A stretch of 64,000 nucleotides of DNA from Algibacter mikhailovii (lineage in GTDB: Bacteria > Bacteroidota > Bacteroidia > Flavobacteriales > Flavobacteriaceae): contig NZ_BMWZ01000008.1 in the NCBI RefSeq assembly GCF_014651495.1, positions 1 to 64,000 on the forward strand. Direction: 5' to 3'. The position numbers and the translations under genes were made by a program. The notes beneath the pieces are model-generated. The model searched no databases and was not told the origin of the DNA. It saw only the letters and a program-made list of their open reading frames with translations. Of this stretch, positions 12,703 through 22,254 are shown one piece after another (the first letter of the stretch is position 1; every line of letters starts with the position of its first letter).

Positions 12703-12776
12703 ATCTTTAAATTTAATTTTGATTAATCCAGAACAACATTCACGATTTTCGCCAGAGGTTAATCCGAAATTGGGTG

Positions 12777-12806
12777 CAAAAATAGGTATTTATTAATAAT
12801 CAACAA
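12777..12806 (-). promoter_or_regulatory. Promoter of rplS
   Basis: On the minus strand TTG, 19 bases, TATTTTTG: a good match to the Bacteroidota primary sigma consensus TTG-N19-21-TAnnTTTG. The expected start near 12770 gives a leader of about 70 bases. The rest of the 328-base gap to the next gene (12703-13030) shows nothing else. Confidence 0.75.
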
Positions 12807-13030
12807 GTTTTTCTGCTTTATTTTTTTGTGCTTTTTCTAAATCAAAAGATTTGTATTCCATATTTCTATTAGAATTCATCTGTTATGCTAGCAGATGTGC
12901 TTGCTAAATGGTATTAAAGGATGGTATCTATGTATTACCTTAAGTTGGTGTTTTCGGATTAAGTTTTTATTTCAAATTAGTCATTGGTTACTTTCAAATA
13001 CAATAACCTAGGCTAACTTATTCTTAATCG

Positions 13031-14092
13031 TTAATCTAGTTTTACACGCTCATCTCTATTCACAAGTTCCCAAGCCATATGAAAAATAAGTTGGGCACGA
13101 GTTTCTAAGAACTCATAGTTAATCTTATCTGGAGTATCCGAAGGTTTGTGATAATCAGCGTGAGAGCCATTAAAATAAAATATTACCGGAATATTATTTT
13201 TGGCAAAATTGTAATGATCTGAACGAAAATAAAATCGATTCGGGTCATCATCAGCATTATACGTATAATCAAATTCTAGATTAAAGTATTTTTTATTCAC
13301 CGCTTCAGATAAGTCATGCAACTCCTGACTTAATTTGTCAGAACCAATCAAGTATAAATAATTCTTTCCACCTTCATGTTTTGGGTCCACTCGACCAATC
13401 ATATCTATATTGAGATTAGTGATTGTATTTTCTAAAGGAAATATGGGATCTACATCTGTATAATAACGTGATCCATAAAGACCAATTTCTTCACCAGTAA
13501 CGTGTAAAAAAAGAATGGAACGTTTTGGACCGTGGCCCGCCTTTTGAGCCGCTTTAAATGCTTCGGCTATTTCTAAAATAGCAACAGTTCCTGAACCATC
13601 ATCATCCGCACCATTATTAATTTCTCCATTAGAAGCTATGCCAATATGATCTAAATGTGCAGATATAACAAGAACCTCTTCTGGTTTTTCAGATCCTTTA
13701 ATATAGGCCACAACATTTTCAGATGCTTTGATGCTATTTCTAAAGTAAGATTCTGGAATCTCCTGATAGTAATCGTCTTCTGCAATAGGAGAGGCAATCT
13801 CATTAGCAACATAATGGGATTTTATGAATTCAATGGCTTTTTTTTGCCCAGGTTCACCGGTCTTTCTTCCTTCAAAATCATCAGAGGCATAGGTGTAGAG
13901 CATGTCTTTTAGCTCTGCAGCAGTTATGGTTTTTGCAAAGGTTGCTGCTTTTTCGCTTACTAATGTTTTATTTTGTGAGTTGCTACAAGAGACTAATAAT
14001 AAGGTAGCACAACAGAAAGAGACAATGCTTTTCAAAGTGTTGAATTTTAATAATTGTTCGGCTATAATACAAAATATAGCGGTACAGACCAA
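13031..14092 (-). CDS. M28 family metallopeptidase, lipoprotein (paralogue 1)
   Basis: 353 residues. Zinc aminopeptidase-type domain of clan MH with all ligand motifs: SAHLDHIG (His), NGADDDGSGTVA (bridging Asp), HVTGEEIG (catalytic Glu and Glu ligand), NIDMIGR (Asp) and YHKPSDTPDKIN (His). The N-terminus has a lipobox (LLLVSC); a TTG at 14035 would give a tidier lipoprotein signal than the ATG at 14092, so the start is uncertain by 19 codons. It is a tandem duplicate of the next upstream gene, 11 bases apart. Probably an exported aminopeptidase for peptide scavenging. Confidence 0.88.
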   Translation of the reverse strand: MVCTAIFCIIAEQLLKFNTLKSIVSFCCATLLLVSCSNSQNKTLVSEKAATFAKTITAAELKDMLYTYASDDFEGRKTGEPGQKKAIEFIKSHYVANEIASPIAEDDYYQEIPESYFRNSIKASENVVAYIKGSEKPEEVLVISAHLDHIGIASNGEINNGADDDGSGTVAILEIAEAFKAAQKAGHGPKRSILFLHVTGEEIGLYGSRYYTDVDPIFPLENTITNLNIDMIGRVDPKHEGGKNYLYLIGSDKLSQELHDLSEAVNKKYFNLEFDYTYNADDDPNRFYFRSDHYNFAKNNIPVIFYFNGSHADYHKPSDTPDKINYEFLETRAQLIFHMAWELVNRDERVKLD

Positions 14093-14103
14093 TTCTTTTC
14101 AAT

Positions 14104-15156
14104 TTACTTTAAGAGTTCGTTGTACTTATCAACAACTAAACGATGTTCTTGATTTGCAATTTGCCAAGCCGTTGCAAAAATAAGTTGTGTTCGCTTTTCT
14201 AACATGGAGTAATTAATTTTATCTGGAGTGTCAGAAGCTTTATGATAGTCGTCATGCACCCCGCTAAAATAAAAAATCACAGGAATGTCTTTTTTTGCAA
14301 AGTTAAAATGATCAGAACGCTCGTAGAAATGGTTGCTGTCATTTTTAGCATTGTATCTGTAATCTAAATTGATATGAATGAGTTTATTGTTTACTTTTTG
14401 GGAAAGATAATGCAGCTCTTTACTTAAGCGATCAGCACCAATGATATAGATGTAATTTTCATCATTTTCATGAATGTCATCAACCCTTCCAATCATATCA
14501 ATATTAAGGTCAACAAGCGTGTTTTTTAAAGGAAGGATAGGATGCTCAACATAAAACTGAGAGCCTTTTGTTCCAATCTCTTCACCAGTAAGGTGCAAAA
14601 ATAGAATGCTTCGTTTTGGACCATAACCATCTTGTTTTGCTTGGTTAAAAGCCTGCGCCATTTCCATTAATGCCACCGTGCCAGATCCATCATCATCTGC
14701 ACCGTTATATATCTCGCCATTATCATTTATGCCAAGATGGTCTAAATGCGATGATATTATAATGGTCTCTTCAGGTTTTTCCGAGCCTTCAATATAGGCT
14801 AGAACATTCTCAGAGTCTTTTACATCTTTTGACAAAAATTTATTAGGTATCATTTGATAGTAGTTGTCTCCACCAAAAGGCGAGGCTATCTCCTGATTTT
14901 GATAATAATTTTTTAGAAAGGCTGAAGCTAATTTTTGGCCTTTTTCACCTACTTGTCTTCCCGAATATTTGTCTGAAGCGAATTCAAATAAATGATTTTT
15001 TAATTCTTCTTTGGTTATCGTATTTGCATATTTCATAACCAAGGTGCTGTCTACTAATAGGATACTGTCCTTTAGGTTTTTTATTTTGGTATCGTATTTA
15101 GGTGTAGCACAGGTCCCTACTAAAGTTAGTAGGGCAATGGTAAAAGTTAATTTCAT
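14104..15156 (-). CDS. M28 family metallopeptidase, lipoprotein (paralogue 2)
   Basis: 350 residues, with the same zinc motifs as its downstream neighbour (SSHLDHLG, NGADDDGSGTVA, HLTGEEIG, NIDMIGR, YHKASDTPDKIN). Long stretches are nearly identical between the two, so they come from a tandem duplication. The N-terminus (MKLTFTIALLTLVGTCATPK) looks like a lipoprotein signal, with an atypical Thr before the Cys. It is first in a two-gene operon. The substrate is not evident. Confidence 0.88.
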   Translation of the reverse strand: MKLTFTIALLTLVGTCATPKYDTKIKNLKDSILLVDSTLVMKYANTITKEELKNHLFEFASDKYSGRQVGEKGQKLASAFLKNYYQNQEIASPFGGDNYYQMIPNKFLSKDVKDSENVLAYIEGSEKPEETIIISSHLDHLGINDNGEIYNGADDDGSGTVALMEMAQAFNQAKQDGYGPKRSILFLHLTGEEIGTKGSQFYVEHPILPLKNTLVDLNIDMIGRVDDIHENDENYIYIIGADRLSKELHYLSQKVNNKLIHINLDYRYNAKNDSNHFYERSDHFNFAKKDIPVIFYFSGVHDDYHKASDTPDKINYSMLEKRTQLIFATAWQIANQEHRLVVDKYNELLK

Positions 15157-15300
15157 AAGAGATTTAATAGCATAGCGAATATACGAACATTTTAGGAAGG
15201 ATTATTAATACAAATTTCAAGATCTTCTATAACTGATTTTTGTCATAGTAATTTACAGCTTATGCTAATATATTTACTAGATTATCAATCTTGACTTAGC

Positions 15301-16146
15301 ATGAAAAATATTCTATTACCAACAGATTTTTCTAAAAATTCCTTGAATGCCATACACTTTGCCATTGATTTATTTAAGGGTGATGCTTGTAAGTTTTATT
15401 TACTGAACGTTCAAAAAGCATCCTCTTTTATTTCAGATGATATGATGGCTGTAAACTCATCAGCCACGATTTATAAAACGATTATTAATGCTGCCAAAAA
15501 ATCAATTGAAAATATTATTTTAAATATTGAAACAAACTATCCCTATGAAAACTTTGAGTTTTATTCCATTGTAGATTATGATAATTTCATTGATGCTATA
15601 AATCAGATTACAATAAGTAAACAGATTGATTTGATAATAATGGGGACTAAAGGCGCCTCGGGTTTAGCTAAGACATTATTTGGTAGTAACACAGTACGGG
15701 TTATTCAACGCTGTACTGCTCCCGTATTGGTAATACCTGATAATTGCAAGCATACAGATTTAAATACCATTGCCTTTACTACAAACAATTTACCACTGTT
15801 CAATTTACAGGAATTAGAACCTTTAAAAGAATGCATGGATAAATACCATGCCAAATTAAAAATACTCCATGTTGCTGATGAACATCATCTAGCTCAAAAT
15901 CAAAGTAGAAATAAAATATTTTTTGAAACTCATTTTACTGATGCAACGCATGATTTTATCGATTCTAATGCTCAGGATATTTTTTATGCCGTTCAACATT
16001 ATTTAAAAAATAATGATGTCAAATTGTTAGCCATGATGAGTAAAAAACATTCTTTTATAGAGCGTTTATTTACCAGACATTTGGTAGAAACCTTTGCTTT
16101 TAAAATAGATATTCCTTTTTTAGTGATGCATAGTCAGAGCATTTAA
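15301..16146 (+). CDS. Universal stress protein, tandem UspA domains
   Basis: 281 residues formed by two UspA-like halves. The first opens MKNILLPTDFSKNSLNA and carries the nucleotide-binding signature GTKGASGLAKTLFGSNT (G-x2-G-x9-G-S/T) near residue 118, followed by CTAPVLVIP, so it should bind ATP. The second half (about 155-281) is degenerate and lacks the glycine pattern. Cytoplasmic, role in stress physiology by family only. The neighbour downstream is a large signalling protein, but 115 bases separate them. Confidence 0.85.
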   Translation: MKNILLPTDFSKNSLNAIHFAIDLFKGDACKFYLLNVQKASSFISDDMMAVNSSATIYKTIINAAKKSIENIILNIETNYPYENFEFYSIVDYDNFIDAINQITISKQIDLIIMGTKGASGLAKTLFGSNTVRVIQRCTAPVLVIPDNCKHTDLNTIAFTTNNLPLFNLQELEPLKECMDKYHAKLKILHVADEHHLAQNQSRNKIFFETHFTDATHDFIDSNAQDIFYAVQHYLKNNDVKLLAMMSKKHSFIERLFTRHLVETFAFKIDIPFLVMHSQSI

Positions 16147-16261
16147 ATTTTTAGATTCTTTCCGGTTTTCAATTGTAGCCCCGTATGGATGTAGATTTTT
16201 AAAGTTAAATTTTTACGCTTAACTTTAGCATTCAACAACCAATGAAACCTTCTGATTTAAA

Positions 16262-19200
16262 ATGAAATACATATACTGTATATTCTTTTTAACATTTACG
16301 TGCAATATCTTTTTTTGTCAAACTGCCAAATTAGATAGTTTAAAACATGCATATAACATTGCTCCTAATGATTCTTTGAAGGGGGCTGCTTTAAAAAATT
16401 TGTCATGGGAATATTTAAACAATAGATCTAACGATAGCATTGCTCAATTATATATAGATAGTTTATTTCGTTTTGCTGTTAGTAAAAATATTAAAGGGTT
16501 ACAGTATACTGCAAAATACCAGTACGGCGTATTAGAACGACAGAGAGGGAATTATGATGAAGCACTGGGGTACTTTGAAGCCTATATCACGCATGCAAGC
16601 AATAGAAATGATAAAAAGGAAATGGCCAACGGATTATACCAAAAGGCTGTTATTCTAGATGATATTGGACGATTAGATCAGAGCCTTGAAATATACTATG
16701 ACATTGTGAAGATTTATGAGGATGTGGGTGATGTTTTTGGTGAAGCTACTACACTAAATGCCTTAGGCGAAACCTTAAAAAAAACGGGTAGAATAGAGGA
16801 GGCATTGCCATATTATAATCGAGCAATAGATATTTTTGAGCTATTAGGAGACAAAACGGAATTAGGAAATTGTAATTATAATATAGGTGATACCTATTTG
16901 CGCCTTAAGGATTATGAGAAAGCTTTAATTTTTTTTAATAAAGCATTGGCTTTTGATACCGCCTTAGATAGTAAATGGGGAATGGCTTATGACTATGAAT
17001 CTCTTGGTAAGGTGTGCAGTTATAAACAGAATTATAACAAAGCACTGGACTATCACTACAAGGCACTCAAAATAAGAGAGGGACTCAATCAAAAGAATGA
17101 ATTAGCCATGAGTTATTTTGAGCTTGGTAAAAATCATTTAAAACTTGATGAGTTTAGACAAGCTGAAGAATTTTTAATGAAATCTCTAAAGATTTCAGAG
17201 CAAATGGGTAATAAAGAAATAATGAAGGATAATTACAATTTGCTTTCTCAAATGTATGCCAATAAAGAGGATTACGCCCGTGCCTTAGCGTTTAGTAAAA
17301 AATTAATTACTGTTAAGGATAGTCTTTATGATAAAACCAAGTCTAAACAAATTCAAGAATTACAGGAAAGGTTTAATTCCGAAAAAAGGGAAAATGAGAT
17401 TGTTGCACTTGAGAACGAAGCACAAATTAAAGAGCTAAAAATCAAGGAGGAAACCACTTTTAGAAATATAATGTTGGCCATTGCTATTGCTACTATATTA
17501 GTTTCTTTTTTAGTATTTCACAGGTATAAAACCATTCAGAAAATTAAGGTAGCAGATAAGGAGAAAAGTTTACAAATAAGGGAAGAGCAAAGAAAAACAG
17601 AACTTGAAAAACAACGTGTCATTGAACTCGAGAAAATTGATAAACTTAAAGATGAGTTTTTAGCTAATACATCCCACGAATTGCGGACTCCATTAAATGG
17701 AATTATCGGCCTTTCAGAATCTATTAAGGATGGTTCAGCAGGCAAATTATCTAAACAAGCCTTGGAAAATTTGGACATGATTGTGAGCAGTGGAAAAAGA
17801 CTCACTACTTTAGTTAATGATTTGTTAGATTTTTCCAAATTGAAGCATAAGGATTTAACCCTCTCAAGGAGCCCCATAGATATCTATGTCCTAACTAATT
17901 TGGTTTTAAAAGTGTCAAGTACTTTGGCAAAGGGAAAAAAACTCAACTTATTAAATAGTATTCCAAAAGATGTGGTACTGGTGGATGCTGATGAGAATAG
18001 ACTGCAGCAAATATTATATAATCTCATTGGTAATGCTATTAAATTCACGGAGGAAGGCACCGTAGAATTGCATAGTAAACAAATAGGATCAATGTTGCAA
18101 GTTTCTATAACTGATACCGGTATTGGTATTCCTGGGGATGAATTTGGTACTATTTTTAATGCTTTCGAGCAGTTAGATGGCGGTACAGATAGAGCGTATG
18201 GAGGCACAGGTTTGGGCTTATCTGTAACCAAGCAACTTGTCGAACTTCACGGGGGAACAATTACTGTAGATTCAGAAATTGAAAAGGGATCAACGTTTAG
18301 CTTCACCTTGCCTATTAGCCATAAAAAGCGTGGTTTTGATATGTTAGAGCCAGTTAATGAAACAATACAAAGTGTTCATAGAACTGATGATGATAGTATT
18401 GAACATGACCATATTATAGGCTCTAATGGTGGTCGTCAAAAAAGGATTCTTATAGTAGATGATGAGCCTGTTAATAGGCGTGTTTTAGAGAATCATTTAA
18501 CCTATGCCGGTTACACCGTTATGGCGGTAAGTAATGGAAAGCAAGCTTTACAGTGTATTGAACAGGGCAATTTTGAGTTGGTGTTGTTGGATATAATGAT
18601 GCCTCAGCTTTCTGGATATGCGGTTTGTGAGACGTTAAGAAAAACGTATACAGCTAGTGAATTGCCTGTGGTTTTATTAACAGCAAAAAACAGAGTGAGC
18701 GATTTGGTAGCAGGATTTAATGTGGGCGCCAATGATTATTTAATAAAACCATTCTCAAAAAATGAACTCTTAAGTAGGATAAAAACGCATTTAAATCTTC
18801 ATGGTATTCATCAGGCTACAAGTAGATTTGTCCCATCTGAATTTTTAAAGTCTGTTGGCCGAGAAACAGTAACGGAAGCACTTTTAGGTGATCATATGGC
18901 AAAGGAAGTTACTGTGGTCTTTACAGATATTAGAGATTATACCTCACTAGCGGAGTCCATGACTCCCGAACAAAATTTTAAATTTGTTAATGCGTATGTT
19001 GGAAGGGTAGGACCGTTAATTAAAAAACATTTAGGGTTCGTGAATCAATATATGGGAGATGGTATAATGGCGCTATTTCCTGAGCAGGCTGGATTAGCAC
19101 TTCAAGCTTGTATTGATATGCAAAAGGTTATTGCAGATTATAATATAAAACGTAAGCAAGAGGGGTATAATCCAATTTCTGTAGGTATGGGTATTCATAC

Positions 19201-19675
19201 TGGGGATTTAGTGATGGGAATCATTGGTGATACCTATAGAAATGATACAGCTATAATTGCTGATACTGTTAACACAGCCTCTAGAATGGAAGGTATTACC
19301 AAGTATTATGGGGCAAATATTATGCTTAGTGGAAATAGCATGGATACAATTTCGAATAAAGCGGATTATAATTTTAGGTTTTTAGGAAAGGTCATGGCAA
19401 AAGGAAAGCACCATGCGGTGGCTATTTATGAGTGTTTTGATGGCGACGCAGATGATGTGATTTTATTAAAAACAAAAACCTTAAAAACATTTGAAAAAGG
19501 ATTAAAACATTTCTTTAATAAAGAATTCCCAAAAGCATCTGCTATATTTGATCAAGTCGTTCTAGGAAACCCACATGATGACGTAGCTAAATATTTTATC
19601 AAGAAAGCTGCAGAATACACAATATCTGGGGTGCCTGATGATTGGAATAAAGTTGTTAATATGAGCGAGAAATAA
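16262..19675 (+). CDS. TPR sensor histidine kinase, receiver and class III nucleotide cyclase in one protein
   Basis: 1137 residues. Signal peptide (1-20), periplasmic TPR repeats (about 45-370), one transmembrane helix (about 402-421), coiled coil (425-462), HisKA with H472 in SHELRTPLNG, HATPase (N590 box, DTGIGIPGDEF G1, GGTGLGLS G2), receiver (DD733-734, phosphoacceptor D777, T807, K829), then a class III cyclase (about 881-1065) with both metal Asp residues (D889 in FTDIRDYT, D933 in MGDGIMALF) and the transition-state Asn/Arg (NTASRMEG). The base-recognising Lys is replaced by Gln930. It appears to couple a TPR-sensed periplasmic signal through an internal phosphorelay to cAMP or cGMP synthesis. 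No receptor for the nucleotide is nearby. Confidence 0.9.
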   Translation: MKYIYCIFFLTFTCNIFFCQTAKLDSLKHAYNIAPNDSLKGAALKNLSWEYLNNRSNDSIAQLYIDSLFRFAVSKNIKGLQYTAKYQYGVLERQRGNYDEALGYFEAYITHASNRNDKKEMANGLYQKAVILDDIGRLDQSLEIYYDIVKIYEDVGDVFGEATTLNALGETLKKTGRIEEALPYYNRAIDIFELLGDKTELGNCNYNIGDTYLRLKDYEKALIFFNKALAFDTALDSKWGMAYDYESLGKVCSYKQNYNKALDYHYKALKIREGLNQKNELAMSYFELGKNHLKLDEFRQAEEFLMKSLKISEQMGNKEIMKDNYNLLSQMYANKEDYARALAFSKKLITVKDSLYDKTKSKQIQELQERFNSEKRENEIVALENEAQIKELKIKEETTFRNIMLAIAIATILVSFLVFHRYKTIQKIKVADKEKSLQIREEQRKTELEKQRVIELEKIDKLKDEFLANTSHELRTPLNGIIGLSESIKDGSAGKLSKQALENLDMIVSSGKRLTTLVNDLLDFSKLKHKDLTLSRSPIDIYVLTNLVLKVSSTLAKGKKLNLLNSIPKDVVLVDADENRLQQILYNLIGNAIKFTEEGTVELHSKQIGSMLQVSITDTGIGIPGDEFGTIFNAFEQLDGGTDRAYGGTGLGLSVTKQLVELHGGTITVDSEIEKGSTFSFTLPISHKKRGFDMLEPVNETIQSVHRTDDDSIEHDHIIGSNGGRQKRILIVDDEPVNRRVLENHLTYAGYTVMAVSNGKQALQCIEQGNFELVLLDIMMPQLSGYAVCETLRKTYTASELPVVLLTAKNRVSDLVAGFNVGANDYLIKPFSKNELLSRIKTHLNLHGIHQATSRFVPSEFLKSVGRETVTEALLGDHMAKEVTVVFTDIRDYTSLAESMTPEQNFKFVNAYVGRVGPLIKKHLGFVNQYMGDGIMALFPEQAGLALQACIDMQKVIADYNIKRKQEGYNPISVGMGIHTGDLVMGIIGDTYRNDTAIIADTVNTASRMEGITKYYGANIMLSGNSMDTISNKADYNFRFLGKVMAKGKHHAVAIYECFDGDADDVILLKTKTLKTFEKGLKHFFNKEFPKASAIFDQVVLGNPHDDVAKYFIKKAAEYTISGVPDDWNKVVNMSEK

Positions 19676-19679
19676 TAAG

Positions 19680-19707
19680 CAGATAATAAAAAGAATTCTA
19701 TTATCTG
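19680..19707. terminator. Inverted repeat between convergent genes
   Basis: CAGATAATA / TATTATCTG (9 bp, loop 10) in the gap between the cyclase gene and the converging DsrE-like gene. It lacks a good T run; a shared bidirectional terminator is a weak inference. Confidence 0.4.
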
Positions 19708-19722
19708 ATTACTAGTTTGGTC

Positions 19723-20136
19723 TTATGGTGTTTCTTTAATGTACCCCCAGCCTTCATTTTGTTTTGAAACAATTTCTAGAATACCATCAGGTACACTTTT
19801 TACACCTTCAATAAGGTTTGATGCTGTAACCTTATGGCGTTTCATGGTCCCTTCACAAATGACAAAGGTTACATTGTCCTTTTTTACAAGGGCTTCTATT
19901 TCTTTCGCCACAACTGATTTGTCTTTTAGAACCATTTCCATAGCGCCACTGTACATGACCACTTCAAACTCAGAATTGGGATAAGCATTAGACATGGCTT
20001 TGACATGTCTAACAGCAGTTTTGTGAAGTGCATTATCACTGCTTGTTACATCAAATACAATTTTAACGGGATGTTCTTGGGCATAACTTGATGCTACCAT
20101 CAGAAATGCTAAAAGGAAATATATACGTGTTTTCAT
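19723..20136 (-). CDS. Exported DsrE/F-like small protein
   Basis: 137 residues. Signal peptide (MKTRIYFLLAFLMVASSYAQ, cut after about 19), then a DsrE/DsrF-like Rossmann domain: VKIVFDVTS at the first strand, VVMYSGAMEMVLKD, and VTFVICEGTMKRH with a single Cys at the position that is the sulfur-carrying Cys in many family members. Family members handle protein-bound sulfane sulfur or are of unknown role; exported forms are common in Bacteroidota. It is the last gene of a three-gene operon with a Tat-exported protein and a TsdA-like cytochrome, which supports a link to sulfur compounds. Confidence 0.75.
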   Translation of the reverse strand: MKTRIYFLLAFLMVASSYAQEHPVKIVFDVTSSDNALHKTAVRHVKAMSNAYPNSEFEVVMYSGAMEMVLKDKSVVAKEIEALVKKDNVTFVICEGTMKRHKVTASNLIEGVKSVPDGILEIVSKQNEGWGYIKETP

Positions 20137-20151
20137 AACTTTTTATTTAAA

Positions 20152-20832
20152 TTATTCGCCGGCATAAATATATCCACAGCCATGCTCTTGAGCGCGACCC
20201 AAGGCCCAAACACCTGAAGGAACAACTTGAATGCCCGGAAGTACAGCTGCTACCCATTCTTTATAAACTTCTTTTGGATCTAGTTTCATTTTTTCAGCAA
20301 CAGCATTGCTGTATACCTTTGTTGCTAAATCGCAAACACAAAACATAGCCCCTCGGCCCATCATTTCCTTGATACCTTGAATAGGAGGTAGCGGAAAATC
20401 ACCAGGTTGAGGTTCGTAATAAGGGTTTCGTAATGACGCTTTTCCTGTAGAATTATCATTGATTTCAAAGACTTCCCCAATAGGATACTTTTCCCATAAG
20501 CTTGTTGCAAATGATAAAGGAATGGCCTTATGGCGTAATACGGTCATGGCCGTCATGTCTTCATCTGGAGTCCCGGTGCTATTATTACTTAAATAAAATG
20601 CCCAGTTCCATGTTACAGGAAAACCAGCATGTGGTGTAGAACCGTCATAAACTATACGATGTTTTCCCTTAATTTTGTCAAACCAATCTTCTGCTGCGCT
20701 CATTTTATGAGTGTCTAGTGTTGGAACATCTGCATAAATAGGATTAGTAAGTACAGAAAGTGTACTGGCAGTAGCCCCCATGGCTAAAGCTCCTAAAAAT
20801 TGTCGTCTCGAATTGCTGCTGTTTGTTTTCAT
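20152..20832 (-). CDS. Tat-exported protein of unknown function
   Basis: 226 residues. The N-terminus has a twin-arginine signal (SRRQFLGALAMGATAS) followed by a cleavage-like region near residue 33, so it should leave the cytoplasm folded, which suggests a cofactor. Later it has a CxC pair (MFCVCDLATKVYSN near 160) and a Cys/His near the C-terminus (QEHGCGYIYAG), possible metal or heme-related ligands. I do not recognise the fold. It lies between a TsdA-like cytochrome (2 bases upstream) and a DsrE-like protein (15 bases downstream), so it probably works with them in the periplasm. Confidence 0.7.
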   Translation of the reverse strand: MKTNSSNSRRQFLGALAMGATASTLSVLTNPIYADVPTLDTHKMSAAEDWFDKIKGKHRIVYDGSTPHAGFPVTWNWAFYLSNNSTGTPDEDMTAMTVLRHKAIPLSFATSLWEKYPIGEVFEINDNSTGKASLRNPYYEPQPGDFPLPPIQGIKEMMGRGAMFCVCDLATKVYSNAVAEKMKLDPKEVYKEWVAAVLPGIQVVPSGVWALGRAQEHGCGYIYAGE

Positions 20833-20834
20833 AA

Positions 20835-21872
20835 TTACTTTGTTTTGTTGATGTTAAATTTTGATTTGTAATACGCTATTATGGGTTGGAAAGGGCCTTT
20901 TTTATGTTGTTCAATAGAAAAACTGTCGGCATATGGGGGGTATGGTGTTGATACCGGTTTTTTCTTTATGTCTGGAAAATCGTTTTCCGTGTTTGGTTTA
21001 ATTGGTCTGTTTTGCATATTTATATATCCTGCAACATCATAGGCTTCTTCATCCGTGAGTACCGGCGCGTCATAGGTTGTGCCAAAAGGCATATTACCTT
21101 TTATAAATTGAGCGGCAGTGATAACTCGTGTCATGCCTGCGCCATTGTTGTATGAATCATCTCCCCAAAGTGGTGGGTAATCATAGGTAAATCCGTTAGC
21201 AGGTTTAGAACCTTGTCCATCGGTGTTATGACATAAAACACAATGTTTTTTAAAAACTTGTTTCCCATTGGCAAGATTAATAGGTCGGTTTGGAATTTTA
21301 ATTTTAAGGAAACCAGTACCTTTTAATTTACCATCCGCAGGCGCAAACCTACTAATCCATTGTAAATAAGCTACAATGGCTTGCATTTCTTTTCCTGAAA
21401 CTGGTAGTACTTTACCATTCATGCTGCGTTCCATACAGCCATTAATACGTTCTTGAATGGTTCCTATTTTGTTTTCCCTACCACGAAATTGTGGGAATCT
21501 TTGAATAATGCCAATTAACGGCGCAGAATAGGGCTTTGTGCCATAATTGAGATGGCAATTTTTACAGGCTAATCTATTGCCTTGGAATGCCATATCTGGA
21601 TTTCCATTATCAGGACCAATATATTTTGGGGTTTCTTTAAATAACTCAAATCCGTAGATAAGCAAATCATTTTCTTCTGAAGGACTTAGTTGGGCGATAT
21701 CATAATCCATATCATATAAAGGGGAGGGGGATTTTTTTGAATTCAGGAAATCAAGGGGGATGACATCAAAACAACAGAGTAAAGCCAAGAAACCTAAAAG
21801 TAGAATGGAACCAAAGTATATCAATACAAGTTTTAATATCTTTTTCAAATAATTTGGTTCTTTAGAACTCAT
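20835..21872 (-). CDS. Membrane-anchored diheme cytochrome c, TsdA-like
   Basis: 345 residues. One N-terminal transmembrane helix (about 12-32), then two cytochrome c domains with CxxCH heme sites: CKNCH (about 98-102) and CVLCH (about 211-215). The stretch INGCMERSMNGKVLP after the first heme is typical of the thiosulfate dehydrogenase (TsdA) family, where a Cys in this area ligates the active-site heme iron. Family members oxidise thiosulfate to tetrathionate or run the reverse reaction. First gene of the cytochrome/Tat protein/DsrE operon. The specific reaction is inferred; other sulfur or cytochrome c roles are possible. Confidence 0.8.
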   Translation of the reverse strand: MSSKEPNYLKKILKLVLIYFGSILLLGFLALLCCFDVIPLDFLNSKKSPSPLYDMDYDIAQLSPSEENDLLIYGFELFKETPKYIGPDNGNPDMAFQGNRLACKNCHLNYGTKPYSAPLIGIIQRFPQFRGRENKIGTIQERINGCMERSMNGKVLPVSGKEMQAIVAYLQWISRFAPADGKLKGTGFLKIKIPNRPINLANGKQVFKKHCVLCHNTDGQGSKPANGFTYDYPPLWGDDSYNNGAGMTRVITAAQFIKGNMPFGTTYDAPVLTDEEAYDVAGYINMQNRPIKPNTENDFPDIKKKPVSTPYPPYADSFSIEQHKKGPFQPIIAYYKSKFNINKTK

Positions 21873-22254
21873 CGTATTATATTATTAAGGCATAACACTA
21901 TAATGATGAGTAGGCCTTCAATACTGATAATTCACAGAGATTTTGGGATAAACGTCAGGCAATCTATATGTAATATAGAGTCGACCTTGCTATTTTTAGG
22001 AAGAATTACTTTTTTGACCACATAAGATACAAAAAATAAATCAACTATTTTTTTCAGTAGGCGAGATGAATTAGAGATTTTGGTTTAATTACTTCACACT
22101 AGGCAATGGCTTCTTTATTGTGGACCTTTAGTATGAGGAAAATGGCTTCAAATGAAGATATAAATTCATCTAAAAGTAAAAAGTTATTGTTTAGTCCAGA
22201 AGCTATAGCACATTGTATTGTTGAGCATTCCTCTTATAAAAAATCATGTATGTA
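21873..22254. other. Intergenic stretch of about 380 bases
   Basis: Lies downstream of the TAP-like lipoprotein gene and upstream of the TsdA-like operon on the minus strand, so the operon promoter should be here; no clear TAnnTTTG box was found. A 50-codon plus-strand ORF (22106-22258, beginning MASLLWTF) runs into the end of the neighbouring gene and resembles nothing known. Confidence 0.4.
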
